Numbered from the stretch's first letter, positions 30,596 to 40,265 are shown. The stretch: DNA of 64,000 bases from Chryseobacterium sp. (GCF_029240215.1 NZ_JARBTK010000010.1:28913-92912); one strand, 5' to 3'. Numbers and translations: made by a program. The notes: generated from the sequence alone by a model not told the origin.

Positions 30596-31240
30596 ATGTA
30601 TAAAAACTTCATTAAAAGATTGATAGATTTTACCATTGCATTTTTAGGATTATTATTTCTGAGTCCTGTTTTTGTGCTTGTAACGATCTGTTTATATTTT
30701 GCAAATGATGGTAAGCCTTTCTTTTTTCAGGCTCGTCCTGGTTTAAATGAAAAGATTTTTAGGATCATCAAGTTCAAAACGATGAATGACAAAAAAAATG
30801 AAAATGGGGATTTGTTGTCTGATGCTGAACGATTAACAGCGGTGGGTGCGATAGTTCGTAAAACTTCATTAGATGAATTGCCGCAATTGATCAATGTCTT
30901 AAAAGGAGATATGGCTTTAATAGGACCTCGTCCTTTATTACCAGAATATTTAAATTTATATTCTGAGAAACATAAAAAGAGACACAACGTGCGTCCTGGA
31001 ATTACTGGCTTGGCACAAGTTAAAGGAAGAAATAACATGAAATTTTCGGAGAGATTTAACAATGATGTTTACTATGTTGAAAATTTATCTTTGAGTTTAG
31101 ATATAAAGATTATTTTTATGACATTTAAATCATTATTTTTTAAATCATCTGATATTGTACATGGTCAAACTGTTGATGAAGTAGATGATTTGGGAATTAG
31201 TAAAAATTTAAGCAACAATCATTTCAAAAAAGATATATAA
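30596..31240 (+). CDS. PglC-like initiating phospho-glycosyltransferase
   Basis: A 214-residue monotopic membrane enzyme that transfers a sugar-1-phosphate to undecaprenyl phosphate, beginning a repeat unit. One N-terminal hydrophobic re-entrant helix (about 10-35) is followed by RIIKFKTMNDKKNENGD, the catalytic region RKTSLDELPQLINVLKGDMA and GPRPLLPEYLNLYS, then VRPGITGLAQVKGRN. The size and sequence resemble Campylobacter PglC, which uses UDP-diNAc-bacillosamine. It shares one base (TAATG) with the next gene. Confidence 0.9.
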   Translation: MYKNFIKRLIDFTIAFLGLLFLSPVFVLVTICLYFANDGKPFFFQARPGLNEKIFRIIKFKTMNDKKNENGDLLSDAERLTAVGAIVRKTSLDELPQLINVLKGDMALIGPRPLLPEYLNLYSEKHKKRHNVRPGITGLAQVKGRNNMKFSERFNNDVYYVENLSLSLDIKIIFMTFKSLFFKSSDIVHGQTVDEVDDLGISKNLSNNHFKKDI

Positions 31241-31803
31241 TGAATATTACCGGTAAAAAAGTTGAGCTTAGGGCTATCGAAGAAGAAGATCTGCCTTTAT
31301 TACATCAGTGGTCTAATGACCCGGAAATAAATTATATGTTAGGAGGATGGCACTTTCCGTCTAGCATGCAAGATCAGGAGAAATGGTTTAAATCTTTATC
31401 TTTAAATAGTAATAATCAAAAATTTGCTATTCATGTTAAAGATTTGGGATTAATCGGAATGGCCAATTTGGTGGATATCAATTGGAAGGACAGAAATGCA
31501 TTTCACGGTATGTTGTTGGGCAGTGAAGATACAAGAGGAAAAGGATATGGGGTTGATACGGTAATGTCTATAAACAGATATGCTTTTGAAGAATTAGGTC
31601 TTATGAGAATGAATACAACAATCATAGCCAACAACGAACCTTCAATAGGAGTTTATACTAAAAAATGTGGCTGGGTTATTGAAGGATTAAAAAAGAAACA
31701 GTATTTCAGAAAAAATCAATGGATAGATGAAGCTATAGTAGGAATTACGAGAGATGATTACTTTGATTTAATAAAGGAAAATAATTATTGGAATGAGGAA
31801 TAA
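31240..31803 (+). CDS. GNAT-family N-acetyltransferase
   Basis: A 187-residue RimJ/RimL-type acetyltransferase (VELRAIEEEDLPLLHQWSND; acetyl-CoA site GSEDTRGKGYGVDTVM; NTTIIANNEPSIGVYTKKCG). Proteins of this type (PseH, WecD-like) N-acetylate amino sugars. The place after a PglC-like gene and near a PglE-like aminotransferase suggests acetylation of a 4-amino sugar. It overlaps the next gene by 11 nt. Confidence 0.8.
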   Translation: MNITGKKVELRAIEEEDLPLLHQWSNDPEINYMLGGWHFPSSMQDQEKWFKSLSLNSNNQKFAIHVKDLGLIGMANLVDINWKDRNAFHGMLLGSEDTRGKGYGVDTVMSINRYAFEELGLMRMNTTIIANNEPSIGVYTKKCGWVIEGLKKKQYFRKNQWIDEAIVGITRDDYFDLIKENNYWNEE

Positions 31804-32827
31804 GGAATTTGGTTCTGATTTTCATTACAGCAGTGATTATGAATTTAGATCTAAAGCTACTGATAAACGTCATGACCTTAATAATATGGATTATTTATAT
31901 TTTTCTGGTCGTGTCGCTTTACGCAATATACTTATAAATGGTATTAACCAATTTAAGTGGAAAAAAATATATGTTCCTACTTATTATTGCCATGAAGTGT
32001 ATGATTTTATTAAAGACTTACATATTGAATTAGAATTTTACCAATGTAATCCTCTTAACAATACATTGCCGGATCACATTGAAGACAGCAATTTGTATGT
32101 TATCCTGCTGGTAGATTATTTTGGAGTTTCATCACCAGATTTTGATCATTTAAAAGACATTATTACAATAAAGGATTTGACTCATAACTTAAGCTTGATT
32201 GGTAGTAGCAAAGCAGATTATATTTTTGGTTCTTTACGTAAAATTTTGCCAATTCCTGTAGGAGGATTCGTGAAATCCAAGATAAAATTACCGGAAATTC
32301 CATGCACATTATTTGCCGAAGATGTAGCAATGGAAAAATTTACAGGTATGTTTCTGAAGAAAAAATATTTAGAAGGTAATTTTTCAGAGAAGGAAATTTT
32401 TAGAGATCTATTAATTTCGGCAGAACATTCTTTTGAAAATATTGAAACTAATTCAGCACTACCTTTTATTGTTAAAGAATATCTTTTAGAATTAGATATT
32501 TCTAAAATAATTGAATGTAAGAAAAACAACATTTTTATTATGAAAAATACGATTAAAGAAACTCCAAAATTTGAATTGCTTACTGGTAACTCTGGTTTAG
32601 AATATTCTTTAATTTTAAAATTTACTGATACGGAGGAAAGAGAGAAGTTAAAGAAATATCTTATAACTCATAACATTTACCCAATGGTTTTATGGCCAAA
32701 TCAATTCTCAGAAGATGATATTCGCCTACAGAATTCATTATTGTTTATACATATAGATTTTAGATACACTACTGCTGATATGAAATATATAGCTAATTTT
32801 ATAAACCAATTTAGTAGCAATGCTTAA
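31793..32827 (+). CDS. Divergent DegT-like PLP protein
   Basis: A 344-residue protein with a weak but recognisable DegT/DnrJ fold. SGRVALRNILINGINQFKWK resembles the N-terminal cofactor-phosphate region; IKDLTHNLSLI aligns with the aspartate strand; and GSLRKILPIPVGGFVK has a Lys where the Schiff-base lysine is expected before a GG. The usual SAGTxAL and PxHLYG signatures are missing. It is coupled to a GNAT gene upstream (11 nt) and a FemAB-like gene downstream (8 nt). It may be an aminotransferase with unusual substrate or a non-catalytic partner. Confidence 0.6.
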   Translation: MRNKEFGSDFHYSSDYEFRSKATDKRHDLNNMDYLYFSGRVALRNILINGINQFKWKKIYVPTYYCHEVYDFIKDLHIELEFYQCNPLNNTLPDHIEDSNLYVILLVDYFGVSSPDFDHLKDIITIKDLTHNLSLIGSSKADYIFGSLRKILPIPVGGFVKSKIKLPEIPCTLFAEDVAMEKFTGMFLKKKYLEGNFSEKEIFRDLLISAEHSFENIETNSALPFIVKEYLLELDISKIIECKKNNIFIMKNTIKETPKFELLTGNSGLEYSLILKFTDTEEREKLKKYLITHNIYPMVLWPNQFSEDDIRLQNSLLFIHIDFRYTTADMKYIANFINQFSSNA

Positions 32828-33833
32828 ATATGAGATTATAGAAAATAATTCGCCGAGATGGAGTGAAATTGTAAAGCAGGCTGCAATATATGATTTTCAT
32901 CACACCGCTTATTTCCACAAGATTGATACTGGTTTTGCTTCAAAACTTTTACTTTTTTCTGATGATAGAAATTTTATAGTTTTACCGGTTGTTATAAGAC
33001 CAATTGAAAATACAGTTTTTTTTGATATCACTTCAGTATATGGATATGCAGGACCCATTTATAGATTTGAAGACAATTATAATCCTGCTAAATTATTGTC
33101 GTTTTTTAAATTGAATTTTGTTGCTTTCTGTAAGGAGCAAAATATAGTTTCGGTATTTTCCAGATTGCATCCGCTCATTGATCAGAAGCCAATTATTGCT
33201 GGTTTGGGAGAGATCGTAGATTTGAACAAAACAGTATCGATAGATTTAACAAAATCAGCCGACGAGCAACGTAAGGAATACCGGAAGTCTTTGAAATCGG
33301 AGCTCAATCAATTAAGCAGAAAGGAAATTTTTGTAAAAGAAGCAGGTGACAAACAAGAAATAGATCAATTTATAACTATCTATTATGAAACAATGGATAG
33401 GGTAAATGCAGCTTCTAACTATTATTTTTCTAAAGAATATTTCTATGAATTTTTAAATAATTCTGATTTTGAATCTAAATTATTGATAGCTGTCAAAAAC
33501 GATAGAGTTATTGCAGGAGCAATTTTTACAATGACAGAAAAAATTATGCAGTATCATTTAGCGGGAACAACAGAAGAATTTATTCGGGAGACACCTATGA
33601 AATTAATTTTAAACGAAGCTCGTTTATTGGGAAATCAGGTAACTGCCGAAAATTTACATCTAGGCGGTGGTGTAGGTGGTCAGGATGATGATTCGCTATT
33701 CAGATTTAAATCTGCCTTTTCAAAAAATTTCAAACAATTTTCAATATGGAAATTTATAGTTGATCAAAAGATTTATGACGAATTGTCGAAAGATAAAACT
33801 CATACATCTTTTTTCCCCTTATATAGATCGTAA
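32820..33833 (+). CDS. FemAB/GNAT-fold aminoacyl- or acyltransferase
   Basis: A 337-residue protein resembling the FemABX double-GNAT family: SEYxKSLKSELNQL-like helix region (EQRKEYRKSLKSELNQLSRK), IVFLPVV-type strand, KNDRVIAGAIFTM, and the C-terminal AENLHLGGGVGGQDDDSLF followed by FKSAFSKNFKQF. FemX proteins add amino acids from tRNA to amino groups. In a polysaccharide cluster such a protein may attach an amino acid or acyl group to an amino sugar; this is inference. Coupled to the preceding DegT-like gene. Confidence 0.7.
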   Translation: MLKYEIIENNSPRWSEIVKQAAIYDFHHTAYFHKIDTGFASKLLLFSDDRNFIVLPVVIRPIENTVFFDITSVYGYAGPIYRFEDNYNPAKLLSFFKLNFVAFCKEQNIVSVFSRLHPLIDQKPIIAGLGEIVDLNKTVSIDLTKSADEQRKEYRKSLKSELNQLSRKEIFVKEAGDKQEIDQFITIYYETMDRVNAASNYYFSKEYFYEFLNNSDFESKLLIAVKNDRVIAGAIFTMTEKIMQYHLAGTTEEFIRETPMKLILNEARLLGNQVTAENLHLGGGVGGQDDDSLFRFKSAFSKNFKQFSIWKFIVDQKIYDELSKDKTHTSFFPLYRS

Positions 33834-33855
33834 ACTTTAATTTTGTAAAAAAATA

Positions 33856-34992
33856 ATGAATTCAAAAATATGGCTCTCTTCTCCACACATGGGAGGAACC
33901 GAACTAAAATACATACACGAAGCATTTGATGCTAATTGGGTAGCCCCTTTAGGTCCCAATGTAGACGGCTTTGAAAAAGACTTAGAAAATTTCCTGAATA
34001 CTGACGTGAAAGTTGCAGTTCTTTCTGCAGGAACAGCAGCTTTACATTTAGCTTTAATTGAATGTGGAGTAGAATATGGCGATGAGGTGATTTGCCAGTC
34101 GATGACATTTTCAGCATCCGCTAATCCAATTGCTTACTGTGGCGCAACTCCGGTCTTTATAGATTCGGAAAAAGAAACCTGGAATATGTGTCCGGTTGCT
34201 TTGGAAGAAGCTATCGAAGACAGAATTTCAAAAGGTAAAAAACCAAAAGCAATTATTGTTGTTCATTTGTACGGAATGCCCGCCAAAATGGATGAGATTA
34301 CAGCAATCGCTGAAAAACATGAAATTCCTTTGATTGAAGATGCAGCAGAAGCTTTAGGTTCCATTTACAAAGGTAAAGCTTGCGGAACTTTTGGACGTTT
34401 CGGTATTCTGTCATTCAACGGTAATAAAATTATAACAACTTCCGGTGGCGGTGCTTTGGTGTGTCACAATCAGGGAGATAAAGATAAAGCCGTTTTTCTT
34501 TCAACACAAGCAAGAGACAATGCTCCTCATTATCAGCATTCTCATATTGGTTATAATTACAGGATGAGCAACATCGTTGCAGGAATTGGTCGTGGACAGA
34601 TGGAAGTTTTAAATGACCGGGTAAAAGCACGCAGAAAAATGCACGATTTTTATGTTGAAATATTTAAAGATATTGATGGAGTTGAAGTGTTTTCTGAACC
34701 AAATGAAGATTATTATTCTAACCATTGGTTGTCTGCAATTGTTATTGATGAAAATAAAGCAGGTAAAAACCGTGAAGAATTAAGGTTGGCTTTGCTTGAA
34801 GATAATATAGAATCAAGACCACTTTGGAAACCGATGCATTTGCAACCAGTATTTGCAGATGCGCCTTACTATGGAACAAATATTTCTGAAAGATTGTTTG
34901 ATAACGGTTTGTGTCTTCCGTCCGGATCAAATCTTTCAGATGATGACAGGGCAAGAATTAAAATAAAAATCAACCAGGTATTTTCAAAATAA
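33856..34992 (+). CDS. PglE-like nucleotide-sugar aminotransferase (DegT family)
   Basis: A 378-residue PLP enzyme with canonical motifs: KIWLSSPHMGGTELKYIHEA, LSAGTAALHLALIECGVEYG, VVHLYGMPAKMDEI, IEDAAEALGSIYKGKACGTF and the lysine in FNGNKIITTSGGGAL. These match the PglE/WbpE-type enzymes that aminate UDP-4-keto-6-deoxy-GlcNAc to the 4-amino sugar. Together with the WbpM/PglF-like dehydratase at 9828 and the GNAT at 31240 it can make a UDP-bacillosamine-type donor. It ends module 1, being followed by a terminator. Confidence 0.9.
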   Translation: MNSKIWLSSPHMGGTELKYIHEAFDANWVAPLGPNVDGFEKDLENFLNTDVKVAVLSAGTAALHLALIECGVEYGDEVICQSMTFSASANPIAYCGATPVFIDSEKETWNMCPVALEEAIEDRISKGKKPKAIIVVHLYGMPAKMDEITAIAEKHEIPLIEDAAEALGSIYKGKACGTFGRFGILSFNGNKIITTSGGGALVCHNQGDKDKAVFLSTQARDNAPHYQHSHIGYNYRMSNIVAGIGRGQMEVLNDRVKARRKMHDFYVEIFKDIDGVEVFSEPNEDYYSNHWLSAIVIDENKAGKNREELRLALLEDNIESRPLWKPMHLQPVFADAPYYGTNISERLFDNGLCLPSGSNLSDDDRARIKIKINQVFSK

Positions 34993-35023
34993 AAACCTTG
35001 TTAAATAAAATTTAATATACATT

Positions 35024-35057
35024 ACAACTGCTTGCTTTTCATTAAGTAAGCAGTTGT
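35024..35057 (+). terminator. Terminator at the end of polysaccharide module 1
   Basis: A 14-bp stem (ACAACTGCTTGCTT against AAGTAAGCAGTTGT, one G-T pair) with a 6-nt loop, 31 nt after the aminotransferase stop. The T-run is weak (CATTTTAAA). Confidence 0.75.
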
Positions 35058-35116
35058 CATTTTAAACTGAAATGTTTTTAAATTAAAACTTCAAATTTAC
35101 AGTCAGTATCTTTCCT

Positions 35117-35124
35117 TATCTTTG
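35117..35124 (+). promoter_or_regulatory. -7 box opening polysaccharide module 2
   Basis: TATCTTTG (TAnnTTTG) lies 18 nt before the GTG at 35143. It contains the in-frame TTG at 35122, which therefore cannot be the start. Confidence 0.6.
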
Positions 35125-35142
35125 CCAATCAATAAAAGACAA

Positions 35143-35712
35143 GTGAAAAAATACCCATGGTGGAAAGCTCTGATGGACTACGGATTAAGTTTCGTGGCAA
35201 TAATTGTTTTACTGCCCTTCTTTATTATTTTGATAATAATTACATCCTTCGATACCGGTTTTCCGGGCATTTTCAGACAAAAAAGAATCGGGAGAGATGG
35301 TAGAGCTTTTACTATTTATAAGTTGAGGACTTACCATCCGGCAAATGCCTCAAAGTCTCACATTGGAAGATGGCTCAGGAAAACGAAGCTAGATGAGCTT
35401 CCACAGCTTTTTAATGTTTTAAAAGGAGATATGTCGTTGGTAGGACCTCGTCCTGATATTCCCGGATATTATGATGTTCTTAAAGGCGAATACCGGTTGA
35501 TATTGCAGCTGAAGCCGGGACTGACAAGCGAGGCGGGAATCAAATTCAGAAATGAAGAAGAACTTTTAAACAGACAGGAAAATCCGCTGAAATATAATGA
35601 TGAAATTCTCTTTCCCGAAAAGGTAAAAATGAATCTGGATTATTATCATAAGCTTTCTTTTAAAAAAGATGCACGAATTTTGCTTAAGACATTTTCGGTT
35701 TTAAGAAAATAA
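35143..35712 (+). CDS. Short sugar-phosphate transferase (initiating PGT family)
   Basis: A 189-residue bacterial sugar transferase with one N-terminal hydrophobic segment (DYGLSFVAIIVLLPFFIILIII, shown in part), FRQKRIGRDGRAFTIYKLRT, RKTKLDELPQLFNVLKGDMS and GPRPDIPGYYDVLKGEYRL. The C-terminus has LKPGLTSEAGIKFRNEE in place of the common PGITGWAQV. The GTG 35143 start is chosen because the upstream TTG lies in the promoter box. Second of three initiating-transferase homologues in the window. Confidence 0.82.
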   Translation: MKKYPWWKALMDYGLSFVAIIVLLPFFIILIIITSFDTGFPGIFRQKRIGRDGRAFTIYKLRTYHPANASKSHIGRWLRKTKLDELPQLFNVLKGDMSLVGPRPDIPGYYDVLKGEYRLILQLKPGLTSEAGIKFRNEEELLNRQENPLKYNDEILFPEKVKMNLDYYHKLSFKKDARILLKTFSVLRK

Positions 35713-35727
35713 GACCGTCCGAAATAT

Positions 35728-36363
35728 ATGAAGTATAGCATGAAGTTGTTTTCTAAAATGACGCTTTTTACAGTTACCTCTTTCTTCCTGAAAGTAAATG
35801 CTCAGACAGAGATAAAAGTAAACGCCCCTTTTTTGCCCTTAGGAATGATCAATCTCGGAGTTGAGAAGGCTTTAAATAAAAATTTTTCTCTGCAGGCGGA
35901 AGGGTTTATATCGCCCTGGAAATCCTTTGACGGAAAGAACCTTCAGATTTATATGGGAACATTGGAAGGAAGATATTATTTTAAAGAATTGATGAAAGGT
36001 TGGTACATAGGTGCATATGGAAGTATTGCAGCCTACAATCTTCAGAAGTGGAATTATTTTGAGGCAAAACCGGTCTTGAATGATGACGGGAATCCTCAGC
36101 TTTTAGCAGACGGTACTGTGCGTACCACCGAGAGATATCAAAAAGGTCTGGCTTTTATAATAGGAATAAGCGGTGGCTATCATTTTACAATTAATGAAAA
36201 GTTTGGTTTGGATGTGTATGCAGGTGTCGGAAGCAGTCAATCTATATATAAAGGATATCTTAAAGACAATAACGAACGGTATGACGTTGCGGAAAAATGG
36301 AATAAAAGCGGAGAGATTATCCCGACCAGAGGTGGGTTGATGTTGACGTATAAGTTGAATTGA
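35728..36363 (+). CDS. DUF3575-type outer-membrane beta-barrel protein
   Basis: A 211-residue exported protein with a signal peptide ending at LKVNAQ, then amphipathic strands (KVNAPFLPLGMINLGVEKAL, NFSLQAEGFISPW, GTLEGRYYFKELMKGWYIGA) and a C-terminal aromatic-rich strand. This is the DUF3575 pattern seen in many Bacteroidetes exopolysaccharide loci; probably a small porin-like barrel. A second ATG at 35740 is possible. It follows the sugar transferase by 15 nt. Confidence 0.75.
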   Translation: MKYSMKLFSKMTLFTVTSFFLKVNAQTEIKVNAPFLPLGMINLGVEKALNKNFSLQAEGFISPWKSFDGKNLQIYMGTLEGRYYFKELMKGWYIGAYGSIAAYNLQKWNYFEAKPVLNDDGNPQLLADGTVRTTERYQKGLAFIIGISGGYHFTINEKFGLDVYAGVGSSQSIYKGYLKDNNERYDVAEKWNKSGEIIPTRGGLMLTYKLN

Positions 36364-36470
36364 TGTGTTTTTTATTATAATGATTACTTATGTGATAACC
36401 TAAGAGTCATCATGATTATAGAATAACAATTAAAAATTAAGAATAACACCTGCCTTTTGTAAAATATAGA

Positions 36471-36478
36471 TATATTTG
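36471..36478 (+). promoter_or_regulatory. Candidate -7 box before wzc copy 2
   Basis: TATATTTG (TAnnTTTG), 58 nt before ATG 36536, in a 172-nt gap. Confidence 0.5.
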
Positions 36479-36535
36479 CAAAGTTTAATTAAATATCAAA
36501 AATAAATCATAATTCTCAAAAATATAATCCAACAA

Positions 36536-38899
36536 ATGGATCAAAAAAACAATAAAGAAACTAATTTTAAAGAACTCATCAATCCTTATCTGAAAAACTG
36601 GAAGTATTTTGCAGGAATGGTTTTTTTGATGCTTGTACTGGCTGTTTATTACATAAAATCTACTCCTCCTGTTTATAAAGCTCAAACGTCTGTACTCATT
36701 AAAGATGCGAAAAAAATGTCTGCAGCATCAGGAGATATGGGAGTTTTGCAGAGCATCGGCGGTCTGAGCGGAATGGGAACAAATAGTATTGAAAATGAGG
36801 TAGGCGTTTTTGAATCTAAGACAATTGTTTCAGATGTTGTGAAAGATCACAATTTTCAAACTCCTGTTTACGCTAAGCAGACATTTAATAATCTTGAATT
36901 GTACGGGGAGAATAGTCCGTACATAATCAATGTTATTCAGGAAAAAAAAGATCAGGAATTACCTAAAAAACCTATATCTGTAAAAACAAAAGGCAATACT
37001 GTCATCTTGTCTTCTGAAGAATGGGAAAATGTTATTACTACGACTTATGGTAAAACTACTGTCTTACCTTTTGCGGTGATTATGATTCGTAAAAATCCCG
37101 AATATAAACTACAGAAAAAGGTAGATTTATCAGATATATATTTTACTTACAATGATTTTGAAAATACAGTTAATGATTTTCAGGAAGCTTTAAATGTTGA
37201 TCTGTTAGATAAAGAAGGTACAATTATAAGCCTCTCCGTTGATTTTGAGAATAAAGCTAAAGCTAAAGATTTTCTGGATGCCCTGGTGAGGCAATACAAC
37301 ATCTACGCTATTAATGATAAGAATATTGAATCTAAAAAAACCAAAGATTTTATTGATAGAAGAATTACACTTATATCAAAAGAATTAGGTGATGTGGAAA
37401 CTCAGAAAGAGGGTTTTAAATCCGATAATAATATGGTTGATCTTCCTACAGAGGCAAGGATTAACCTTCAGTTGAGAGAGCAGAGTAAAGCTCAGATGTT
37501 GGAGATTGGTACACAGATGGAACTTACCAGGATGTTACAAAGTTCTCTGAACAGAAAAGGGACAGGTGATGTTTTACCACTTAATATCGGATTGGAAAGT
37601 GAAGCTGCCGGTCAGGCAATTCAGGAATATAATGCACTTGTTTTGCAGAGAAATAAATATCTGGAAGAAGCCACTCCGGATAACCCTTTGGTTAAAACTG
37701 CTACAAAGCAGATAGAAGAAATGAAATCTTCTTTAATGCAGTCTCTGCAAAGGAATGCAATTACATTGGAGTTAGCAAAAAGAAAAATAGAAACTCAGTT
37801 TGGTGGCTCAGAACAAACTATCAGTAAAATTCCAACACAGGAAAAATTGTTCAGAAGTATTGAGAGACAACAGCAGATAAAAGAAAACCTATATTTACTG
37901 CTTTTACAGAAAAGAGAAGAGGCAGCAATCAGTATGGAAATGACTGCCGAAAAGGCAAGGGTTATAGACAAAGCATTTGTATTTAAAAAGCCTGTCGCCC
38001 CAAGAAAAATGATTATCTTGGGTGTATTTATTTTATTAGGATTGCTAATACCGTTTTTAATTATTTTCTTAAAACAAATCATGCAAAGCACAATAATTAG
38101 ACGGGGTGATATTAATAAACTTACAGACATTCCTGTAATTGCTGAAATTCCTAAAATTAAAAATAAAGAAGATGCTCTTGTTGCCTTTAATGGAATTTCT
38201 CCTGTAACAGAAGCTTTCAGAATCTTTGTGACAAATTTGAAATTTTTACTGCAAACAAAAAATTCAGTACAAATAATTATGGTAACTTCTTCTGTAAAGG
38301 GAGAAGGGAAAACACTTATTTCAACCAACCTATCTATAATATTGGCTTCTTCTCGTGATAAAGTATTGGTAATTGGAGGCGATGTAAGAAATCCACAATT
38401 GCAGCGTTATAATCCTTCGATGAAATCTGCAAAAGGTTTAACTGAATTTTTAAGTGGAAATGAAGTTAATCTTGAGAATATAATACATCCAAGCGGTTAT
38501 AACGAAAATTGTGATTTTATATATTCTGGTTCTATTCCCCCTAATCCAACAGATCTTTTACAGAACGGGAAATTAGAAGAACTTTTACTCATCATTAAAC
38601 AACAAGATAAATACAAGTATATTGTTGTAGATACTGCACCGCTTTTATTGGTTACAGATTCTTTCTTAATTGCAGATAAAAGTGATGTTATAGTATATGT
38701 TACAAGATCTGAAGTTACCGAAAATAGTTATATAGAGTTTTTAAACAATTCTGTTAAGGAGAATAAATTGAAAAATGTAGGAATTGTTTTGAATGGTGTA
38801 AAAGAGTCGAATTTCGGTTACGGAAATAAATATGGATATGGTTACCAAGCAGAGGAAAAAAGTTTTTTTGGAAAAATAAAAGCAAAAATCTTTAAATAA
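36536..38899 (+). CDS. wzc: Wzc-like polysaccharide co-polymerase / BY-kinase, copy 2
   Basis: A 787-residue paralogue of the protein at 12732, aligning over its whole length, for example GGLSGMGTNSIENEV against [12 protein letters not shown] and [12 protein letters not shown] against [12 protein letters not shown]. It has two transmembrane helices flanking the Wzz-type periplasmic domain, Walker A GEGKT (residues 589-593), Walker A' VLVIGGDVRNPQ, Walker B YIVVDTAPLLLVTD, and a Tyr-rich tail (YGNKYGYGYQ). It serves the second module, which has no wza of its own. Confidence 0.92.
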   Translation: MDQKNNKETNFKELINPYLKNWKYFAGMVFLMLVLAVYYIKSTPPVYKAQTSVLIKDAKKMSAASGDMGVLQSIGGLSGMGTNSIENEVGVFESKTIVSDVVKDHNFQTPVYAKQTFNNLELYGENSPYIINVIQEKKDQELPKKPISVKTKGNTVILSSEEWENVITTTYGKTTVLPFAVIMIRKNPEYKLQKKVDLSDIYFTYNDFENTVNDFQEALNVDLLDKEGTIISLSVDFENKAKAKDFLDALVRQYNIYAINDKNIESKKTKDFIDRRITLISKELGDVETQKEGFKSDNNMVDLPTEARINLQLREQSKAQMLEIGTQMELTRMLQSSLNRKGTGDVLPLNIGLESEAAGQAIQEYNALVLQRNKYLEEATPDNPLVKTATKQIEEMKSSLMQSLQRNAITLELAKRKIETQFGGSEQTISKIPTQEKLFRSIERQQQIKENLYLLLLQKREEAAISMEMTAEKARVIDKAFVFKKPVAPRKMIILGVFILLGLLIPFLIIFLKQIMQSTIIRRGDINKLTDIPVIAEIPKIKNKEDALVAFNGISPVTEAFRIFVTNLKFLLQTKNSVQIIMVTSSVKGEGKTLISTNLSIILASSRDKVLVIGGDVRNPQLQRYNPSMKSAKGLTEFLSGNEVNLENIIHPSGYNENCDFIYSGSIPPNPTDLLQNGKLEELLLIIKQQDKYKYIVVDTAPLLLVTDSFLIADKSDVIVYVTRSEVTENSYIEFLNNSVKENKLKNVGIVLNGVKESNFGYGNKYGYGYQAEEKSFFGKIKAKIFK

Positions 38900-38909
38900 T
38901 AGTAATCAT

Positions 38910-40265
38910 TTGAAAAAGATAAAAAAATATCTTGTTAATTTTGGTGTAAATGAAGCGGTCTTTTATACTGTTTTGGGACGACTTTTACAAGGAATAGGGG
39001 GATTGGCAACAGTGGTATTGGTTTCCCAATTTCTGTCTAAAAATGAACAAGGATATTATTATACATTCAGCAGTATATTAGCCATTCAGATTTTTTTTGA
39101 ACTTGGATTGTCAGGGATTATAGTTCAATTTGCAGCTCACGAAATGGCCCACCTGAAGTTCAGCGCAGATTCTATGTCATTTATTGGGAATGAAAAAAAT
39201 CTTTCAAGATTATCATCATTATTTAAATTCACATTGAAATGGTTTTCATATATGTCCCTCATTTTAATTATTATTCTTTGTGTTTTTGGTTTTTTTTTCT
39301 TTAGTTATTTTGGAGGGGGCAATGATTACATCAATTGGAAATCACCATGGATTATAGTTTCTCTTGCAACGTCTTTCTCATTAATATTAAATGCAATTCT
39401 TTCTTTTTTTGAAGGTGTTGGCAAAATTAAAGACATAGCAAAACTAAGACTTTTTCAGATACTTACACAACTGATTATTCTTTCAGTTGGCTTTACTTTT
39501 GGATTGAAATTATTTGCATTTCCGGTAGCCAATCTTTTAGCACTATTGGTAGTATTTGTATGCATCATATGTTCATCAAAATTACAGTTTCTTAAAAGGT
39601 TGTGGAAAATTCCGAACACGTATAAGATCAATTACAAAAAAGAAATATTTCCGCTGCAATGGAAAATCTCTCTGAGTTGGATAAGTGGATATTTTATTTA
39701 TCAGATATTTAATCCTTTAATATTTATTTTTGAAGGTCCGGTTTCAGCAGGCAGAATGGGAATGACTTTAGCTGTCATTAATGGTATCTTATTGATTTCA
39801 TTGAGTTGGGTAAATACAAGAATTCCTGTTTTCTCCAATCTAATAGCAAAAAATGAATATGAGGAATTAGATCAGTTATTTAATAGAACACTTCTGCAAT
39901 CCACAATAATTAGTATTGTCGGAATTTTTAGTTTTGTTGTTGCATTTTTTTGCCTTCAACATTTTGATATAGAGTATTACAGAAGGTTTCTACCCTTATC
40001 TTTGATAATTATTCTTTCTTTTGGATATGTTATCAACCAAATCATATCATCATTAGCAATATATTTAAGATCTCATAAGAAGGAACCGTTATTACAATAT
40101 TCAATCGTTTCAGCAATTTTAATTTGCAGTTCTACCCTTTTTATGGGAAAATACTTTGGAGTAAATGGTATAGTATATGGTTTTACGATAATAATTGCTA
40201 TTATTTGCTTGCCATGGTCTTTGTATATTTTTCTAAGTAAAAAGAAAGAATGGCATAGTAAGTAG
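38910..40265 (+). CDS. wzx: Wzx-type polysaccharide flippase, module 2
   Basis: A 451-residue polytopic membrane protein of the oligosaccharide flippase group, about 12 to 14 helices, with the N-terminal LGRLLQGIGGLATVVLVSQF and FFELGLSGIIVQFAAHE. The start is a TTG at 38910, 10 nt after wzc; no ATG is available upstream. Unlike the module 1 flippase it lacks the [12 protein letters not shown] motif, so the two flippases probably handle different repeat units. Confidence 0.82.
   Translation: MKKIKKYLVNFGVNEAVFYTVLGRLLQGIGGLATVVLVSQFLSKNEQGYYYTFSSILAIQIFFELGLSGIIVQFAAHEMAHLKFSADSMSFIGNEKNLSRLSSLFKFTLKWFSYMSLILIIILCVFGFFFFSYFGGGNDYINWKSPWIIVSLATSFSLILNAILSFFEGVGKIKDIAKLRLFQILTQLIILSVGFTFGLKLFAFPVANLLALLVVFVCIICSSKLQFLKRLWKIPNTYKINYKKEIFPLQWKISLSWISGYFIYQIFNPLIFIFEGPVSAGRMGMTLAVINGILLISLSWVNTRIPVFSNLIAKNEYEELDQLFNRTLLQSTIISIVGIFSFVVAFFCLQHFDIEYYRRFLPLSLIIILSFGYVINQIISSLAIYLRSHKKEPLLQYSIVSAILICSSTLFMGKYFGVNGIVYGFTIIIAIICLPWSLYIFLSKKKEWHSK

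Noticed and set aside
37795..38328. A 177-codon minus-strand frame opposite wzc copy 2
   Set aside because: It covers the conserved Walker A region of wzc and has an Ile/Ser-rich composition without family resemblance.
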